From assembly GCF_900107935.1 (NCBI RefSeq), contig NZ_FNVG01000033.1, positions 1-42,950 on the forward strand: a DNA stretch of 42,950 bases, in the 5' to 3' direction. Under the pieces are notes generated by a model that did not search any database, was not told the DNA's origin, and saw only the letters and a list, made by a program, of their open reading frames with translations. Position numbers and translations under genes: made by a program. This DNA comes from Vibrio hangzhouensis. Its GTDB lineage: Bacteria; Pseudomonadota; Gammaproteobacteria; Enterobacterales; Vibrionaceae. Shown here in pieces: positions 8,350 through 17,075 of the stretch. Numbering within the stretch: the stretch's first letter is position 1; each line of letters starts with the position of its first letter.

Positions 8350-8401
8350 CTCATAAGCGTCGGTGTCCCTGCTTTTTGGGACTTCGATATCCGGACAAAC
8401 G

Positions 8402-8497
8402 ACAGTGCTCTTGTAAAGGTATTTGCCTAACTTGAGCACTGTGATAAATTCTCATTTTCATTTCTTAGGTTACCTCTTGTTTTTAAAGAGCAAACCT
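8402..8497 (+). promoter_or_regulatory. Two hairpins in the leader of the lysO-like gene
   Basis: ACAGTGCTC (8402-8410) pairs perfectly with GAGCACTGT (8434-8442), with inner AGG/CCT. A second stem AGGTT..CTCT / AGAG..AACCT spans 8467-8497. Both precede the start at 8544. They do not resemble a lysine riboswitch. The first could be the end of the HDOD transcript or, with the second, a regulatory leader. Confidence 0.35.
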
Positions 8498-8543
8498 TTC
8501 ACAATACTGCATACGCTAATAATAACGAAGGAACGTCGCGGCA

Positions 8544-9449
8544 ATGTTTTCAGGGATGCTCTATATTTTTACGCCACTGGTTGTCGGTTATCTGTTCTCG
8601 ATTTCCAATAAATCGCTACTCGAACAACTGAATAAAGCCACCTCGTGGTTAATCTATATCATCTTATTTCTGATGGGATTAAGCCTTGCTGCACTGGATA
8701 ACTTTGGCACTAACCTAAAAACCATCGTTACAATGACTGCAACTTTTTTTGTCGCCATCGGCGGGTGTAACTTACTCTGTCTCCCACTTATTGACCGACT
8801 ATTACCTTTGAAGACTGAAACCCTGAATAGTCACCTCCCTCTTTCCAGCATGGCACTTGAATCACTTAAACTCATTCTTGTTGTTGGTTCAGGCCTGATC
8901 GCAGGATTGCTGCTGCCTATTGGCTTGGGCTGGGTCGAGACTGCCAGTGAATGGATCTTATTGGTATTACTGTTTTTTATCGGCATCCAATTGCGCAACA
9001 GCGGATTAACGCTCAAGCAAATACTAGTGAACAAACAGGGCATGGCCATCGCCCTCATCATCGTTGTCAGCTCATTGGTCGGCGGAGCACTCGCAGCCCT
9101 CATTCTGAATATTTCTGTCTATCAAGGACTGGCTATGGCATCCGGATTTGGCTGGTACTCATTAGCAGGGATCTTAATGGGTGATGCTTTTGGCCCGGTC
9201 TTCGGCGGCGCTTCGTTTATGATAGAACTACTCAGAGAGCTTGTTGCTCTGGTATTTATACCGTTACTCATTGGCAAAAAGCCCTGCACGGCTATAGGTT
9301 ATGCGGGAGCCACTGCCATGGACTTCACCCTGCCTGTTATTCAGAATACGGGAGGGGTTCGCTGCGTCCCAGTTGCGATCGTCAGTGGATTTATTCTAAG
9401 CTTGTTGGTGCCTGTATTGATGTTATTTTTTGTATCTCTTGCAGGTTAG
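8544..9449 (+). CDS. lysO: LysO-family lysine exporter
   Basis: A 301-residue polytopic inner-membrane protein with about eight to nine hydrophobic segments, matching the LysO (YbjE) family that exports L-lysine and toxic lysine analogues in E. coli. The family's conserved ASGFGWYSLAG (about 199-209), FMIELLREL (226-234) and TLPVIQNTGG (about 263-272) are all present, and the length is normal (E. coli protein about 299 residues). AAGGAA lies ten bases before the ATG. An internal ATG four codons later is a possible alternative. The gene is preceded by two leader hairpins, and the next gene starts 92 bases downstream. Substrate assignment rests on family membership. Confidence 0.85.
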   Translation: MFSGMLYIFTPLVVGYLFSISNKSLLEQLNKATSWLIYIILFLMGLSLAALDNFGTNLKTIVTMTATFFVAIGGCNLLCLPLIDRLLPLKTETLNSHLPLSSMALESLKLILVVGSGLIAGLLLPIGLGWVETASEWILLVLLFFIGIQLRNSGLTLKQILVNKQGMAIALIIVVSSLVGGALAALILNISVYQGLAMASGFGWYSLAGILMGDAFGPVFGGASFMIELLRELVALVFIPLLIGKKPCTAIGYAGATAMDFTLPVIQNTGGVRCVPVAIVSGFILSLLVPVLMLFFVSLAG

Positions 9450-9541
9450 ATCGCAGGAAACTGGGTGTAAATCCGCTATCCTTCGCTCATAAAATAACAA
9501 TATACCTAAGTGATTCTTTAGCCCATTCAAAGGACATAATA

Positions 9542-10054
9542 ATGAAAAAATTGCTCATCACAGCAATGCTTGTCGGGACGTCTTTCTCTACCCTTGCCGC
9601 TGATAATCAATGCTTAGAGACGAAATATGATGCCTATGTCGACGCCTCTATTCATTGGTACGAAGATCTGGTTCAACTGACCACTGAGCAGTATCCAGAT
9701 CTGGCCGAAGTCGGAAACTGGTTCCTTGAAGGCCGCAAAAACCATTTTGAATTGAATCGGGCGGCTGTGCACTACTATCTGCAAAATGAACCAACAAAAG
9801 TCGCCACTGAACGCTCAGTAGAAAGCTGGCTGCAACTGGAACAACACGATGTAAAAGTTTTGGCCCAACGAGACGATGAACTTGGAAGGGCTGCGGCAAA
9901 GAGTTTTTCCGACCGTCAGGCGAAGCCTCATGACAACAATTACGACTTACGTAGCGCGTTCGCAGATTTACTTAGTCATCCGAAAAAGATCGATGAAGCT
10001 CTAAACAAATACAACACTGCCATTAAAAAAGTAGAAGCAACAGATTGCCGCTAG
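9542..10054 (+). CDS. Small periplasmic protein, hypothetical
   Basis: A 170-residue protein I do not recognise. Residues 1-20 form a signal peptide (basic MKK, hydrophobic core, cleavage after TLAA). The mature part is helical and rich in charged and aromatic residues, with only two cysteines (about C24 and C169) at its two ends. They could form a disulfide in the periplasm that ties the ends together. No repeat, metal site or enzyme motif is apparent. A GGACAT-type ribosome binding site lies before the ATG and a strong terminator follows, so it is probably its own transcription unit between lysO and panP. Confidence 0.7.
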   Translation: MKKLLITAMLVGTSFSTLAADNQCLETKYDAYVDASIHWYEDLVQLTTEQYPDLAEVGNWFLEGRKNHFELNRAAVHYYLQNEPTKVATERSVESWLQLEQHDVKVLAQRDDELGRAAAKSFSDRQAKPHDNNYDLRSAFADLLSHPKKIDEALNKYNTAIKKVEATDCR

Positions 10055-10073
10055 TTGCCCTTCTCTAATTCTT

Positions 10074-10100
10074 AAAAGCTGACAGTCAGTCAGCTTTTTT
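10074..10100 (+). terminator. Terminator after the periplasmic protein gene
   Basis: AAGCTGAC, loop AGTCA, GTCAGCTT then a T-run: a perfect 8-bp stem, 20 bases past the stop codon. Confidence 0.9.
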
Positions 10101-10240
10101 GGTTTTGACTGTTCAAATGTGCTACATCATGTCGATGACATAGCGAAAATTAAGTTCTCATCCCATTTTTTGCAAGACATTCAGGCTCAATTGGTTTAGA
10201 TTGTGCCGCTTGCAACAACGGAACAATAGTAGATAACGAT

Positions 10241-11887
10241 ATGGTATCTGAGCAAAAAATTGCAGATGTCAGCTTTGAGAGCCTTCTTCGCATCTTCACT
10301 ATCCCTGAAGGACCAGACTCAACGCTAACGCAAATCGAAGACAGTTTGTCGAAAAACTTAAACCAGTTTTTACGCGAACACATTGTCGCCGAAGAGAAAC
10401 CTTTACATGAAATTGAAAAGGATTTCTCAAATGCTGCTATTCCTGAGCAACCGGAGTTCGTTTCTGATCACACCGAACATCTATTAGAGAGTTTGGTGTC
10501 ACATTCAGTGCACACGTCATCCCCTAGCTTTATTGGTCATATGACCTCTGCACTGCCCTACTTCCTGATGCCGCTTTCAAAGATCATGATTGCGCTCAAC
10601 CAGAACCTGGTTAAGATTGAAACATCCAAAGCCTTTACACCGCTTGAGCGTCAAGTGCTGGGGATGCTGCACAAGCTGATCTACTCTCAGAATGACACTT
10701 TTTATTCTCAATGGATGCATAGCGCCAACCATTCTTTGGGGGCGTTTTGCTCTGGTGGTACCATTGCGAACATTACTGCGCTTTGGGTGGCCCGCAACAA
10801 TGCATTAAGAGCAGAAGGTGAGTTCAAGGGGGTTGAAAAAGAGGGACTGTTCCGCGCAATGAAGCACTACGGCTATGAAGGACTTGCAGTGCTTGTTTCT
10901 GAACGTGGTCACTACTCCTTGAAAAAAGCCGCCGATGTACTTGGGATAGGACAGCAAGGGCTTGTAGCAGTTAAAACCGACCATAATAATCGTATTTGCC
11001 CGGCAGATCTTAAGCTGAAATTTGCAGAACTCAAACAGCGAAAAATCAAGCCATTCGCAGTAATCGGCGTTGCCGGAACTACCGAAACAGGTAATGTTGA
11101 CCCGTTAAAAGAAATAGCAGCGATTTGTGCACAGCAATCCTGTCATTTTCACGTGGATGCGGCCTGGGGCGGTGCAACACTGATGTCTTCTAAATACCGA
11201 CATCTTCTAGATGGCGTAGAACTCGCTGACTCAGTAACTATCGATGCACACAAACAACTCTACATCCCTATGGGAGCCGGAATGGTTCTCTTTAAAAACC
11301 CGGATGCGATGAAGAGTATCGAGCACCATGCACAATACATTCTGCGTAAAGGTTCTAAAGATCTAGGCAGTCATACGCTGGAAGGTTCCCGTTCTGGAAT
11401 GGCTATGCTAGTCTACGCTGCGATGCATATTATCAGTCGTCCAGGCTATGAACTATTAATTAATCAAAGCATCGAAAAAGCACGCTATTTTGCCGATTTG
11501 ATCAGTCAACAGGTAGATTTTGAGCTGGTAAGTCAACCAGAACTTTGTCTATTGACCTACCGGTATGTACCGGAAAATGTACAAGCTGCTTTGAAGCAAG
11601 CTTCAGCAACGCAACTCGATGAACTGCACGAACTGCTCAACGAACTGACAAAGATCATTCAGAAAAAGCAACGAGAAACGGGCTTGTCATTTGTATCTCG
11701 TACACAACTAAACCCTATCCGATGGGCTCAGCGCGATACCATCGTTTTCCGAGTCGTATTAGCAAATCCACTAACGACTAAAGAGGTGCTCAGTTCAGTG
11801 CTGGACGAGCAGCGTAACATCGCAAAATCGGTTCCCGATCTCATGACTCGCCTCGAAAAGGTAGCCAGTCAGGTGCTCAATCAATAA
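10241..11887 (+). CDS. panP: PLP-dependent aspartate 1-decarboxylase
   Basis: A 548-residue group II PLP decarboxylase. H224 (SERGHYS) should stack on the cofactor, D306 (HVDAAWG) binds the pyridine nitrogen, and K338 (TIDAHKQLYIP) forms the Schiff base. The sequence has the long N-terminal extension and overall form of PanP, shown in Vibrio (Aliivibrio) fischeri to make beta-alanine from aspartate for pantothenate and CoA. Vibrios lack the pyruvoyl enzyme PanD. Such genes are often mislabelled glutamate decarboxylase. No acid-resistance partner genes such as a gadC antiporter adjoin it. The start codon has only a weak upstream Shine-Dalgarno match. No terminator is obvious downstream. Confidence 0.88.
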   Translation: MVSEQKIADVSFESLLRIFTIPEGPDSTLTQIEDSLSKNLNQFLREHIVAEEKPLHEIEKDFSNAAIPEQPEFVSDHTEHLLESLVSHSVHTSSPSFIGHMTSALPYFLMPLSKIMIALNQNLVKIETSKAFTPLERQVLGMLHKLIYSQNDTFYSQWMHSANHSLGAFCSGGTIANITALWVARNNALRAEGEFKGVEKEGLFRAMKHYGYEGLAVLVSERGHYSLKKAADVLGIGQQGLVAVKTDHNNRICPADLKLKFAELKQRKIKPFAVIGVAGTTETGNVDPLKEIAAICAQQSCHFHVDAAWGGATLMSSKYRHLLDGVELADSVTIDAHKQLYIPMGAGMVLFKNPDAMKSIEHHAQYILRKGSKDLGSHTLEGSRSGMAMLVYAAMHIISRPGYELLINQSIEKARYFADLISQQVDFELVSQPELCLLTYRYVPENVQAALKQASATQLDELHELLNELTKIIQKKQRETGLSFVSRTQLNPIRWAQRDTIVFRVVLANPLTTKEVLSSVLDEQRNIAKSVPDLMTRLEKVASQVLNQ

Positions 11888-12238
11888 TGACAACACGCCT
11901 CACGGAATGAAATTAATTGCAAAGGTGTGATTATGAAAATTTCTTTCTGTTTTGTGGGCGTGATACGGTAAAAACGAGCCAGAAGCGAGAGTTTTTTGGC
12001 TATTTTTTCTCCATCTGTTTTTTTCTTCCAGATTTTTGTTTGATGCCTGTCATATTCTAAAGATTTCATGTGAGCTTTTATTACAGCTCAGAGCTTGCTT
12101 CGTTTATACTGAAGTAATGGAGTTGGCGTATATCGAACTTACTATAAAAACTCGAAAATAGAGACATATAAGGTGGCCTGACTGCCCTATATCATGACTA
12201 TAAATGCCAACAGGTTGTTCTCTTTACCCCGTGACACT
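11888..12238. other. panP-hexR intergenic region
   Basis: About 350 bases with no supportable gene. GAGCT (12072-12076) and AGCTC (12085-12089) form a small hairpin. No match to the HexR consensus palindrome or another operator was recognised. The 45 bases before 12239 are open in the hexR frame from 12194, but related proteins begin at 12239. Confidence 0.4.
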
Positions 12239-13093
12239 ATGAATACACTAGAGAAAGTCCAAAAAAACTTAGAGAACTTCAGCAAGTCCGAGCGTAAGGT
12301 GGCTGAAGTTATTATGGCGTCCCCCCAGACAGCCATTCACTCAAGCATTGCAACGTTAGCCAAAATGGCTGATGTTAGTGAGCCTACGGTAAACCGTTTT
12401 TGTCGTCGCCTGGATACAAAAGGGTTTCCCGACTTTAAATTGCACCTTGCACAAAGCCTTGCTAACGGGACACCCTATGTGAACCGCAATGTCGAAGAGG
12501 ATGATGGTCCGGATGCTTATACCCATAAGATCTTCGAGTCGACCATGGCCTGCCTTGATGTTGCCAAAAACAGTCTAGACCCTATGCAGATCAACCGTGC
12601 TGTCGATTTGCTGACGCAGGCTAAGCGCATTTCATTTTTCGGCTTAGGCGCTTCATCATCAGTTGCCCGCGATGCACAAAACAAATTCATTCGCTTTAAC
12701 ATCCCAATTTCTTGTTATGAAGATGTGGTGATGCAGAGAATGAGTTGCATCAACTGTTCAGATAATGATGTTATCGTACTTATCTCTCATACAGGCCGTA
12801 CAAAGAGTCAGGTTGAAATTGCTCACCTTGCCCGAGAAAACGGAGCAACTGTAATTGCTGTAACGGCCAAAGACTCGCCGCTCGACAAAGCAAGCTCATT
12901 GTCTATAACGGTTGACGTACCAGAAGACACTGACGTTTATATGCCAATGGCAAGTCGCGTCGTTCAAATGACTATCATCGACGTATTGGCGACAGGCTTT
13001 ACATTGCGTCGCGGTTCTGGCTTCAGAGATAATCTCAAGCGCGTTAAAGAAGCATTAAAAGATTCTCGATACGACAAAATGCCAAACTACTAG
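12239..13093 (+). CDS. hexR: HexR transcriptional regulator (RpiR family)
   Basis: A 284-residue regulator with an N-terminal RpiR helix-turn-helix (SEPTVNRFCRRLDTKGFPDFK, about 46-66) and a C-terminal SIS sugar-phosphate-binding domain (FFGLGASSSVARDAQNKF and LISHTGRTKSQVEIAHLARENGA). It closely tracks E. coli HexR through nearly its full length, including LAQSLANGTPYVNRNV and DVLATGFTLRRG. HexR senses 2-keto-3-deoxy-6-phosphogluconate and controls Entner-Doudoroff, glycolytic and gluconeogenic genes. An earlier in-frame ATG at 12194 would add 15 residues not seen in relatives, so the start at 12239 (MNTLEKVQ) is chosen. A perfect terminator follows. Confidence 0.93.
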   Translation: MNTLEKVQKNLENFSKSERKVAEVIMASPQTAIHSSIATLAKMADVSEPTVNRFCRRLDTKGFPDFKLHLAQSLANGTPYVNRNVEEDDGPDAYTHKIFESTMACLDVAKNSLDPMQINRAVDLLTQAKRISFFGLGASSSVARDAQNKFIRFNIPISCYEDVVMQRMSCINCSDNDVIVLISHTGRTKSQVEIAHLARENGATVIAVTAKDSPLDKASSLSITVDVPEDTDVYMPMASRVVQMTIIDVLATGFTLRRGSGFRDNLKRVKEALKDSRYDKMPNY

Positions 13094-13115
13094 ACATTTT
13101 TCGGTAAGGATCACT

Positions 13116-13147
13116 AACAAAAAAGAGGCTCTGGCCTCTTTTTTGTT
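13116..13147. terminator. Bidirectional terminator between hexR and the alcohol dehydrogenase gene
   Basis: AACAAAAAAGAGGC, loop TCTG, GCCTCTTTTTTGTT: a perfect 14-bp stem with A/T runs on both sides, serving the two convergent genes. Confidence 0.95.
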
Positions 13148-13171
13148 ATCACCATTTTGCCAATCTCGACG

Positions 13172-14398
13172 TTAATCTGTTTCTACAGGGTTATTGAGGA
13201 ATTCCACCTGAGTTGTGTCCACTGTGGTCTCTCCTTTTCCATCACTCTGACACTGACAAACCTGATTCAGAATAAAAATAAGTCTGTCCTCAGTCAAAGG
13301 TAACGGGTTCCCTTTGATAGCAACCGATTTCATCGCATCAGCAGCGACCTGCTCAAACGACGTATGACAAACACCAAACTCAGATAAGAGTGGTAACTCT
13401 AAACGCTCCAGGATCATGTTCACCCAAAGCACACCATCTTCTATATTGGCATTTGAACGACCGGTTAGAAGTTGTGCCATATTGCGATAACGATTCAGCA
13501 CATCACTACGGCCGGCTCTTTTTGCTGCCTTAATATTTTCAGTCATAACATGAGGCGCCAAACGAGCAGTGATAACACTATGTGGAGCGGTAATTTTCCC
13601 TCCTAACGCTGATGCCAAACCATGGGCAGCACCTAACTTCGCATTGGTAATCGCCATGCCCCCAAGCATTGCAGCAAACGACAGATCAGCTCGCGCTTTA
13701 GGATTATCCTGCTTGCACCCAGAAATAATAGAGTAACTCAAACGCCTCAGGCCCTCTTCACACACCATATCGGAAAGTGGATTCGGCTCCCCACACACGT
13801 AAGCTTCCATCAGGTGAGTAAATGCATCCATAGCACCTCGCCCAGAAGTATAAGCGTCGGTTCCATAGGTCAGAACTGGATCAACAATCGCAACGTCCGG
13901 CAGCATGTCGGGACTACGCAAACTGACTTTGACTTTGTCTTGTCCGGACTTAAGCACTGCGTTTTTGGTCACTTCTGCACCAGTACTGGCTGTGGTCGGG
14001 ATTGCTATCATTGGAATAGGTTTGGCTTTCAGAGGGACGTTCCGTCCCACAACCTCCACATAGTCATACACATCGCCCTGATTAGGAATGATCGCCGCCA
14101 ATGCCTTACCCATATCGAGAACGGAGCCTCCCCCTATGGCAACAACCATATCCGGCTTAAAGCGCCGCCCCATAATGGCAGTCTCCTCCACCATAGTAAT
14201 ATTGGGTTCACCCCGTATCGCGACATGCTGATAACGCATATTGTGACTATGAAGATAATTGATTACGGGCTGCGCTCTTTGACGCTCCTGCCCTGTCACT
14301 AAAAGTACACTGTAGCCGAATTGGTTGATGATAGAGAGGGAAGATTGGAGCGCCCCCTCGCCAAAGATAATACGACTCGACGTCATGAACTGAAACAT
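13172..14398 (-). CDS. Iron-containing alcohol dehydrogenase family protein
   Basis: A 408-residue group III alcohol dehydrogenase. The N-terminal NAD-binding part has AIGGGSVLDMGK (about 89-100) and PTTASTGAEVT. The C-terminal helical part has all four expected metal ligands: Asp and His in GAMDAFTHLMEAY, and the two histidines in AAHGLASALGG and TAPHSVITARL. It should oxidise or reduce a small alcohol/aldehyde in the cytoplasm. The substrate cannot be read from sequence. The start at 14398 is chosen because AAAGGA lies seven bases upstream of that ATG and FQFMTSSRIIFGEG is the usual family N-terminus. A start at 14443 would add 15 residues with no good ribosome site. It is a single gene between hexR and grxA. 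Confidence 0.9.
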   Translation of the reverse strand: MFQFMTSSRIIFGEGALQSSLSIINQFGYSVLLVTGQERQRAQPVINYLHSHNMRYQHVAIRGEPNITMVEETAIMGRRFKPDMVVAIGGGSVLDMGKALAAIIPNQGDVYDYVEVVGRNVPLKAKPIPMIAIPTTASTGAEVTKNAVLKSGQDKVKVSLRSPDMLPDVAIVDPVLTYGTDAYTSGRGAMDAFTHLMEAYVCGEPNPLSDMVCEEGLRRLSYSIISGCKQDNPKARADLSFAAMLGGMAITNAKLGAAHGLASALGGKITAPHSVITARLAPHVMTENIKAAKRAGRSDVLNRYRNMAQLLTGRSNANIEDGVLWVNMILERLELPLLSEFGVCHTSFEQVAADAMKSVAIKGNPLPLTEDRLIFILNQVCQCQSDGKGETTVDTTQVEFLNNPVETD

Positions 14399-14804
14399 AC
14401 CACTATCCTTTAGGTAGACCGTCCGACTCACCTGCCAAACCATTGCCTAAGTAGCCAGCAATACATGAAACCAACTCTTTGTGAGTCTTGTCGGTAGTGC
14501 AAACATTAAAACGCTGAATTCAGCATGCTATGAGCATCAACATCAAATCTTGACCTAAACCAAACAACCAACCGTTTCTTAAGACTTATGCTGCCAACTT
14601 TGCATCAAGTCACATAAGGGTAAGCCCGACAATAGCGCCATTTGTGCAACTTCTGCCCTGATAGGTTTTTCCTATCGCAGCAAGAGGAATTTCTCGCTTT
14701 ATTTCCTTTTCATCTTAAGGCATAGTTGGTTGCAACAGAATGAAAGAGCCGAGGTACTTATCTCCATAGGCTCGACAAAAGTTTAACTCTTAAGGAGAAA
14801 GTCA
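14399..14804 (+). other. Divergent adh-grxA intergenic region
   Basis: About 400 noncoding bases holding the promoters of the alcohol dehydrogenase gene (minus strand) and grxA (plus strand). The notable element is the OxyR-like site listed separately. AAGGAG ends nine bases before the grxA ATG. The remainder shows no clear gene or RNA. Confidence 0.45.
14661..14697 (+). promoter_or_regulatory. Possible OxyR binding site upstream of grxA
   Basis: ATAG-N7-CTAT at 14661-14675 is an exact first half of the OxyR pattern. After seven more bases AGAG (14683-14686) keeps the spacing, but the last tetranucleotide is poor. In E. coli grxA is a core OxyR target, which makes the site credible. Confidence 0.5.
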
Positions 14805-15071
14805 ATGTTCGTAGTGATTTTTGGTCGCCCAGGTTGTCCATTTTGTGTTCGTGCTAAAGAGCATGCTGAAACGCTAAAAGAAAATCGTGACGATTTTAAT
14901 TTCCGTTACGTTGATATCCACGCAGAGGGTATCTCAAAAGCAGACCTAGAAAAAACTGTCGGTAAACCGGTTGAAACTGTGCCTCAAATCTTCATTGACC
15001 AGGAGCACATCGGCGGTTGTACAGAGTTTGAAGCTTATGCAAAAGAAAACCTAGGCCTTTACGCAGAATAA
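14805..15071 (+). CDS. grxA: Glutaredoxin 1
   Basis: An 88-residue glutaredoxin of the GrxA type. It reduces protein and mixed disulfides using glutathione, for example in ribonucleotide reductase and OxyR. The redox motif is C11-P-F-C14, where E. coli Grx1 has CPYC. The glutathione-binding TVPQIF with cis-Pro60 and the GG pair (70-71) are present. C72 follows the GG pair where E. coli has tyrosine, giving a third cysteine near the active face. Length and full-length similarity to E. coli GrxA are clear (IFGRPGCPFCVRAK, YVDIHAEGI, GKPVETVPQIF). AAGGAG gives a strong ribosome site, and a perfect terminator follows, so it is monocistronic. Confidence 0.96.
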   Translation: MFVVIFGRPGCPFCVRAKEHAETLKENRDDFNFRYVDIHAEGISKADLEKTVGKPVETVPQIFIDQEHIGGCTEFEAYAKENLGLYAE

Positions 15072-15110
15072 ACCTCCGCACCTTCAACAGTATAGTTGAA
15101 TCTAATACCA

Positions 15111-15142
15111 AAAACGCCAGCTTAACTAAGCTGGCGTTTTAT
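15111..15142 (+). terminator. grxA terminator
   Basis: AAAACGCCAGCTT, loop AACT, AAGCTGGCGTTTT: a 13-bp perfect stem with flanking A/T runs, 40 bases after the stop codon. Confidence 0.93.
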
Positions 15143-15320
15143 TTGTTATCTGTATCATTTCTGAAGCAGTTTCTGCTCTAACTTCCCGTTTTGTAAGGGC
15201 TTTGCTTGAAATACGTAATCTAATGGTAAAATTGAAAAAATTTCACTTATCTTTTGGATTATTTCCGCTACAATCGCCAGACTTTATTAACCCTAACGAC
15301 AGCTTCTTCGAGCCACTACA

Positions 15321-17003
15321 GTGAACATAGACGTAGTCAACCTGCTAGATCAAAACCCTATTCTTCTCATCTTTGTCGTGCTGGCTATCGGCCTGGCATT
15401 TGGCAAAATTCGCTTCGGTAATCTCCAACTTGGTAATTCGATAGGCGTGCTTATCACCTCGCTAATCATGGGGCATTTGGGATTCACCTTTAATGCAGAA
15501 GCACTTACAATCGGCTTTATGCTGTTTATCTACTGTGTTGGCATAGAAGCAGGCCCCAACTTCTTCGGCATATTCTTCAGAGACGGCAAACACTACCTTG
15601 TCCTTAGCTTGGTCGTGCTCGTGACCGCGTTGACTGTTACCTATTTTGCCAGTCACTATCTTGGACTTGAATATGGTCTGTCTGCAGGTGTTATGGCGGG
15701 AGCACTTACGGCTACTCCGGTACTTGTTGGCGCACAAGATGCACTAAATTCAGGCTTAGCGACGATTCCCCGAGGAATGGACTTTTCATTAGTCATTGAG
15801 AATCTCTCAGTAGGTTATGCTATGGCCTATCTGATTGGCTTGATAAGCATGATCATGCTAGCCAAACTGCTACCTAAACTACAAAAGCAGAACCTTCACG
15901 ACTCAGCTCAGCAAATCGCACAAGAACGCGGACTGGGTGGCAGCGGGCAAAGAAAAGTGTATCTGCCCATCATTCGAGCTTATCGTGTTGGTCAGGAGCT
16001 TATTGACTGGACCGATGGTAAGAACCTGCGTGAATTGGGTATCTACCGCCAAACCGGTTGCTATATCGAGCGTATTCGACGTAATGGCATCTTAGCCCAT
16101 CCTGATGGTGACGCGATTTTGCAGGAAGGTGATGAAATCGCGCTGGTTGGATTTCCAGACAGCCACGCACGGCTCGACCCGAGTTTCCGAAATGGTAAAG
16201 AAGTCTTCGACCGCAACTTACTCGATCTGCGAATTGTTGAAGAAGAGATCGTCGTAAAAAGCGATAATATCGCTGGAAAGAGCCTGTCTAGCCTGAACTT
16301 ATCTGAGTACGGCTGTTTTCTTAACAGAGTAGTTCGAGCGCAAATCGAAATGCCAATGGATGCAAATATTGTATTGGCTAAGGGTGATATCCTGCAGGTC
16401 AGTGGCGAGAAAAGCCGCGTACACGGACTTGCTGAAAAAATCGGTTTTATCTCGATTCACAGTCAGATGGCCGATCTACTGGCTTTTTGCAGCTTCTTTA
16501 TCCTGGGCATTATGTTTGGTCTGATTACCATGAGCTTTGGGCAGGTATCTTTCGGCTTGGGCAATGCTGTAGGCCTTCTACTATCTGGAATCACGTTGGG
16601 CTTTTTACGAGCAAACCACCCAACCTTTGGCTATGTGCCTCAGGGGGCTTTGAATATGGTGAAAGACTTGGGACTGATGTTCTTTATGGTCGGTATTGGT
16701 CTGAGCGCCGGTGGTAAAATGTTTGAACACCTTACTCAGGTTGGTCCTCAGGTTATTCTGATTGCCTTCCTGGTCAGCGTGTTACCCGTTATTCTGGCCT
16801 ATCTGGTTGGAAACTATGTGCTTAAGATGAATCGAGCACTGCTCATTGGTGCTATCGTTGGTGCGAGAACCTGTGCTCCGGCAATGGACGTGATTAATGA
16901 ACACGCCCGGTCGACCATTCCGGCATTAGGCTACGCAGGTACTTATGCCATTGCTAACATCTTGATGACACTAGCCGGTACTGTTCTTATCATTCTCTCG
17001 TGA
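15321..17003 (+). CDS. YbjL-type transport protein, aspartate:alanine exchanger family
   Basis: A 560-residue inner-membrane carrier of the AAE family: five or so membrane segments (1-185), two cytoplasmic TrkA-C/RCK-C-like domains (about 205-290 and 295-375, with EGDEIALVGFPDSH and KGDILQVSGEKSR), then a second membrane half (about 385-560). Repeated conserved elements in the two halves, FCVGIEAGPNFF-like and FMVGIGLSAGGKMF, plus GALTATPVLVGA and GAIVGARTCAPA, are typical. The closest relative I recognise is E. coli YbjL, of unproven substrate. Characterised members exchange aspartate for alanine or export succinate. The start is GTG at 15321. A strong terminator follows. Confidence 0.88.
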   Translation: MNIDVVNLLDQNPILLIFVVLAIGLAFGKIRFGNLQLGNSIGVLITSLIMGHLGFTFNAEALTIGFMLFIYCVGIEAGPNFFGIFFRDGKHYLVLSLVVLVTALTVTYFASHYLGLEYGLSAGVMAGALTATPVLVGAQDALNSGLATIPRGMDFSLVIENLSVGYAMAYLIGLISMIMLAKLLPKLQKQNLHDSAQQIAQERGLGGSGQRKVYLPIIRAYRVGQELIDWTDGKNLRELGIYRQTGCYIERIRRNGILAHPDGDAILQEGDEIALVGFPDSHARLDPSFRNGKEVFDRNLLDLRIVEEEIVVKSDNIAGKSLSSLNLSEYGCFLNRVVRAQIEMPMDANIVLAKGDILQVSGEKSRVHGLAEKIGFISIHSQMADLLAFCSFFILGIMFGLITMSFGQVSFGLGNAVGLLLSGITLGFLRANHPTFGYVPQGALNMVKDLGLMFFMVGIGLSAGGKMFEHLTQVGPQVILIAFLVSVLPVILAYLVGNYVLKMNRALLIGAIVGARTCAPAMDVINEHARSTIPALGYAGTYAIANILMTLAGTVLIILS

Positions 17004-17024
17004 GACTGAAACGACAGATAAAAT

Positions 17025-17052
17025 AAAGGGGCGCAATTAATGCGCCCCTTTG
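17025..17052. terminator. Bidirectional terminator between the antiporter gene and fabV
   Basis: AAAGGGGCGCA, loop ATTAA, TGCGCCCCTTT: an 11-bp perfect stem between two convergent genes. Confidence 0.93.
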
Positions 17053-17075
17053 CTATTTAATTAACTTAACCAGAA

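Noticed and set aside
8350..8543. Lysine riboswitch upstream of lysO
   Set aside because: The leader is too short, and the conserved lysine-aptamer junction sequences are not there. Only simple hairpins are seen.
12194..12238. Fifteen-residue N-terminal extension of HexR
   Set aside because: The added residues have no counterpart in related HexR proteins, which begin at the equivalent of 12239.
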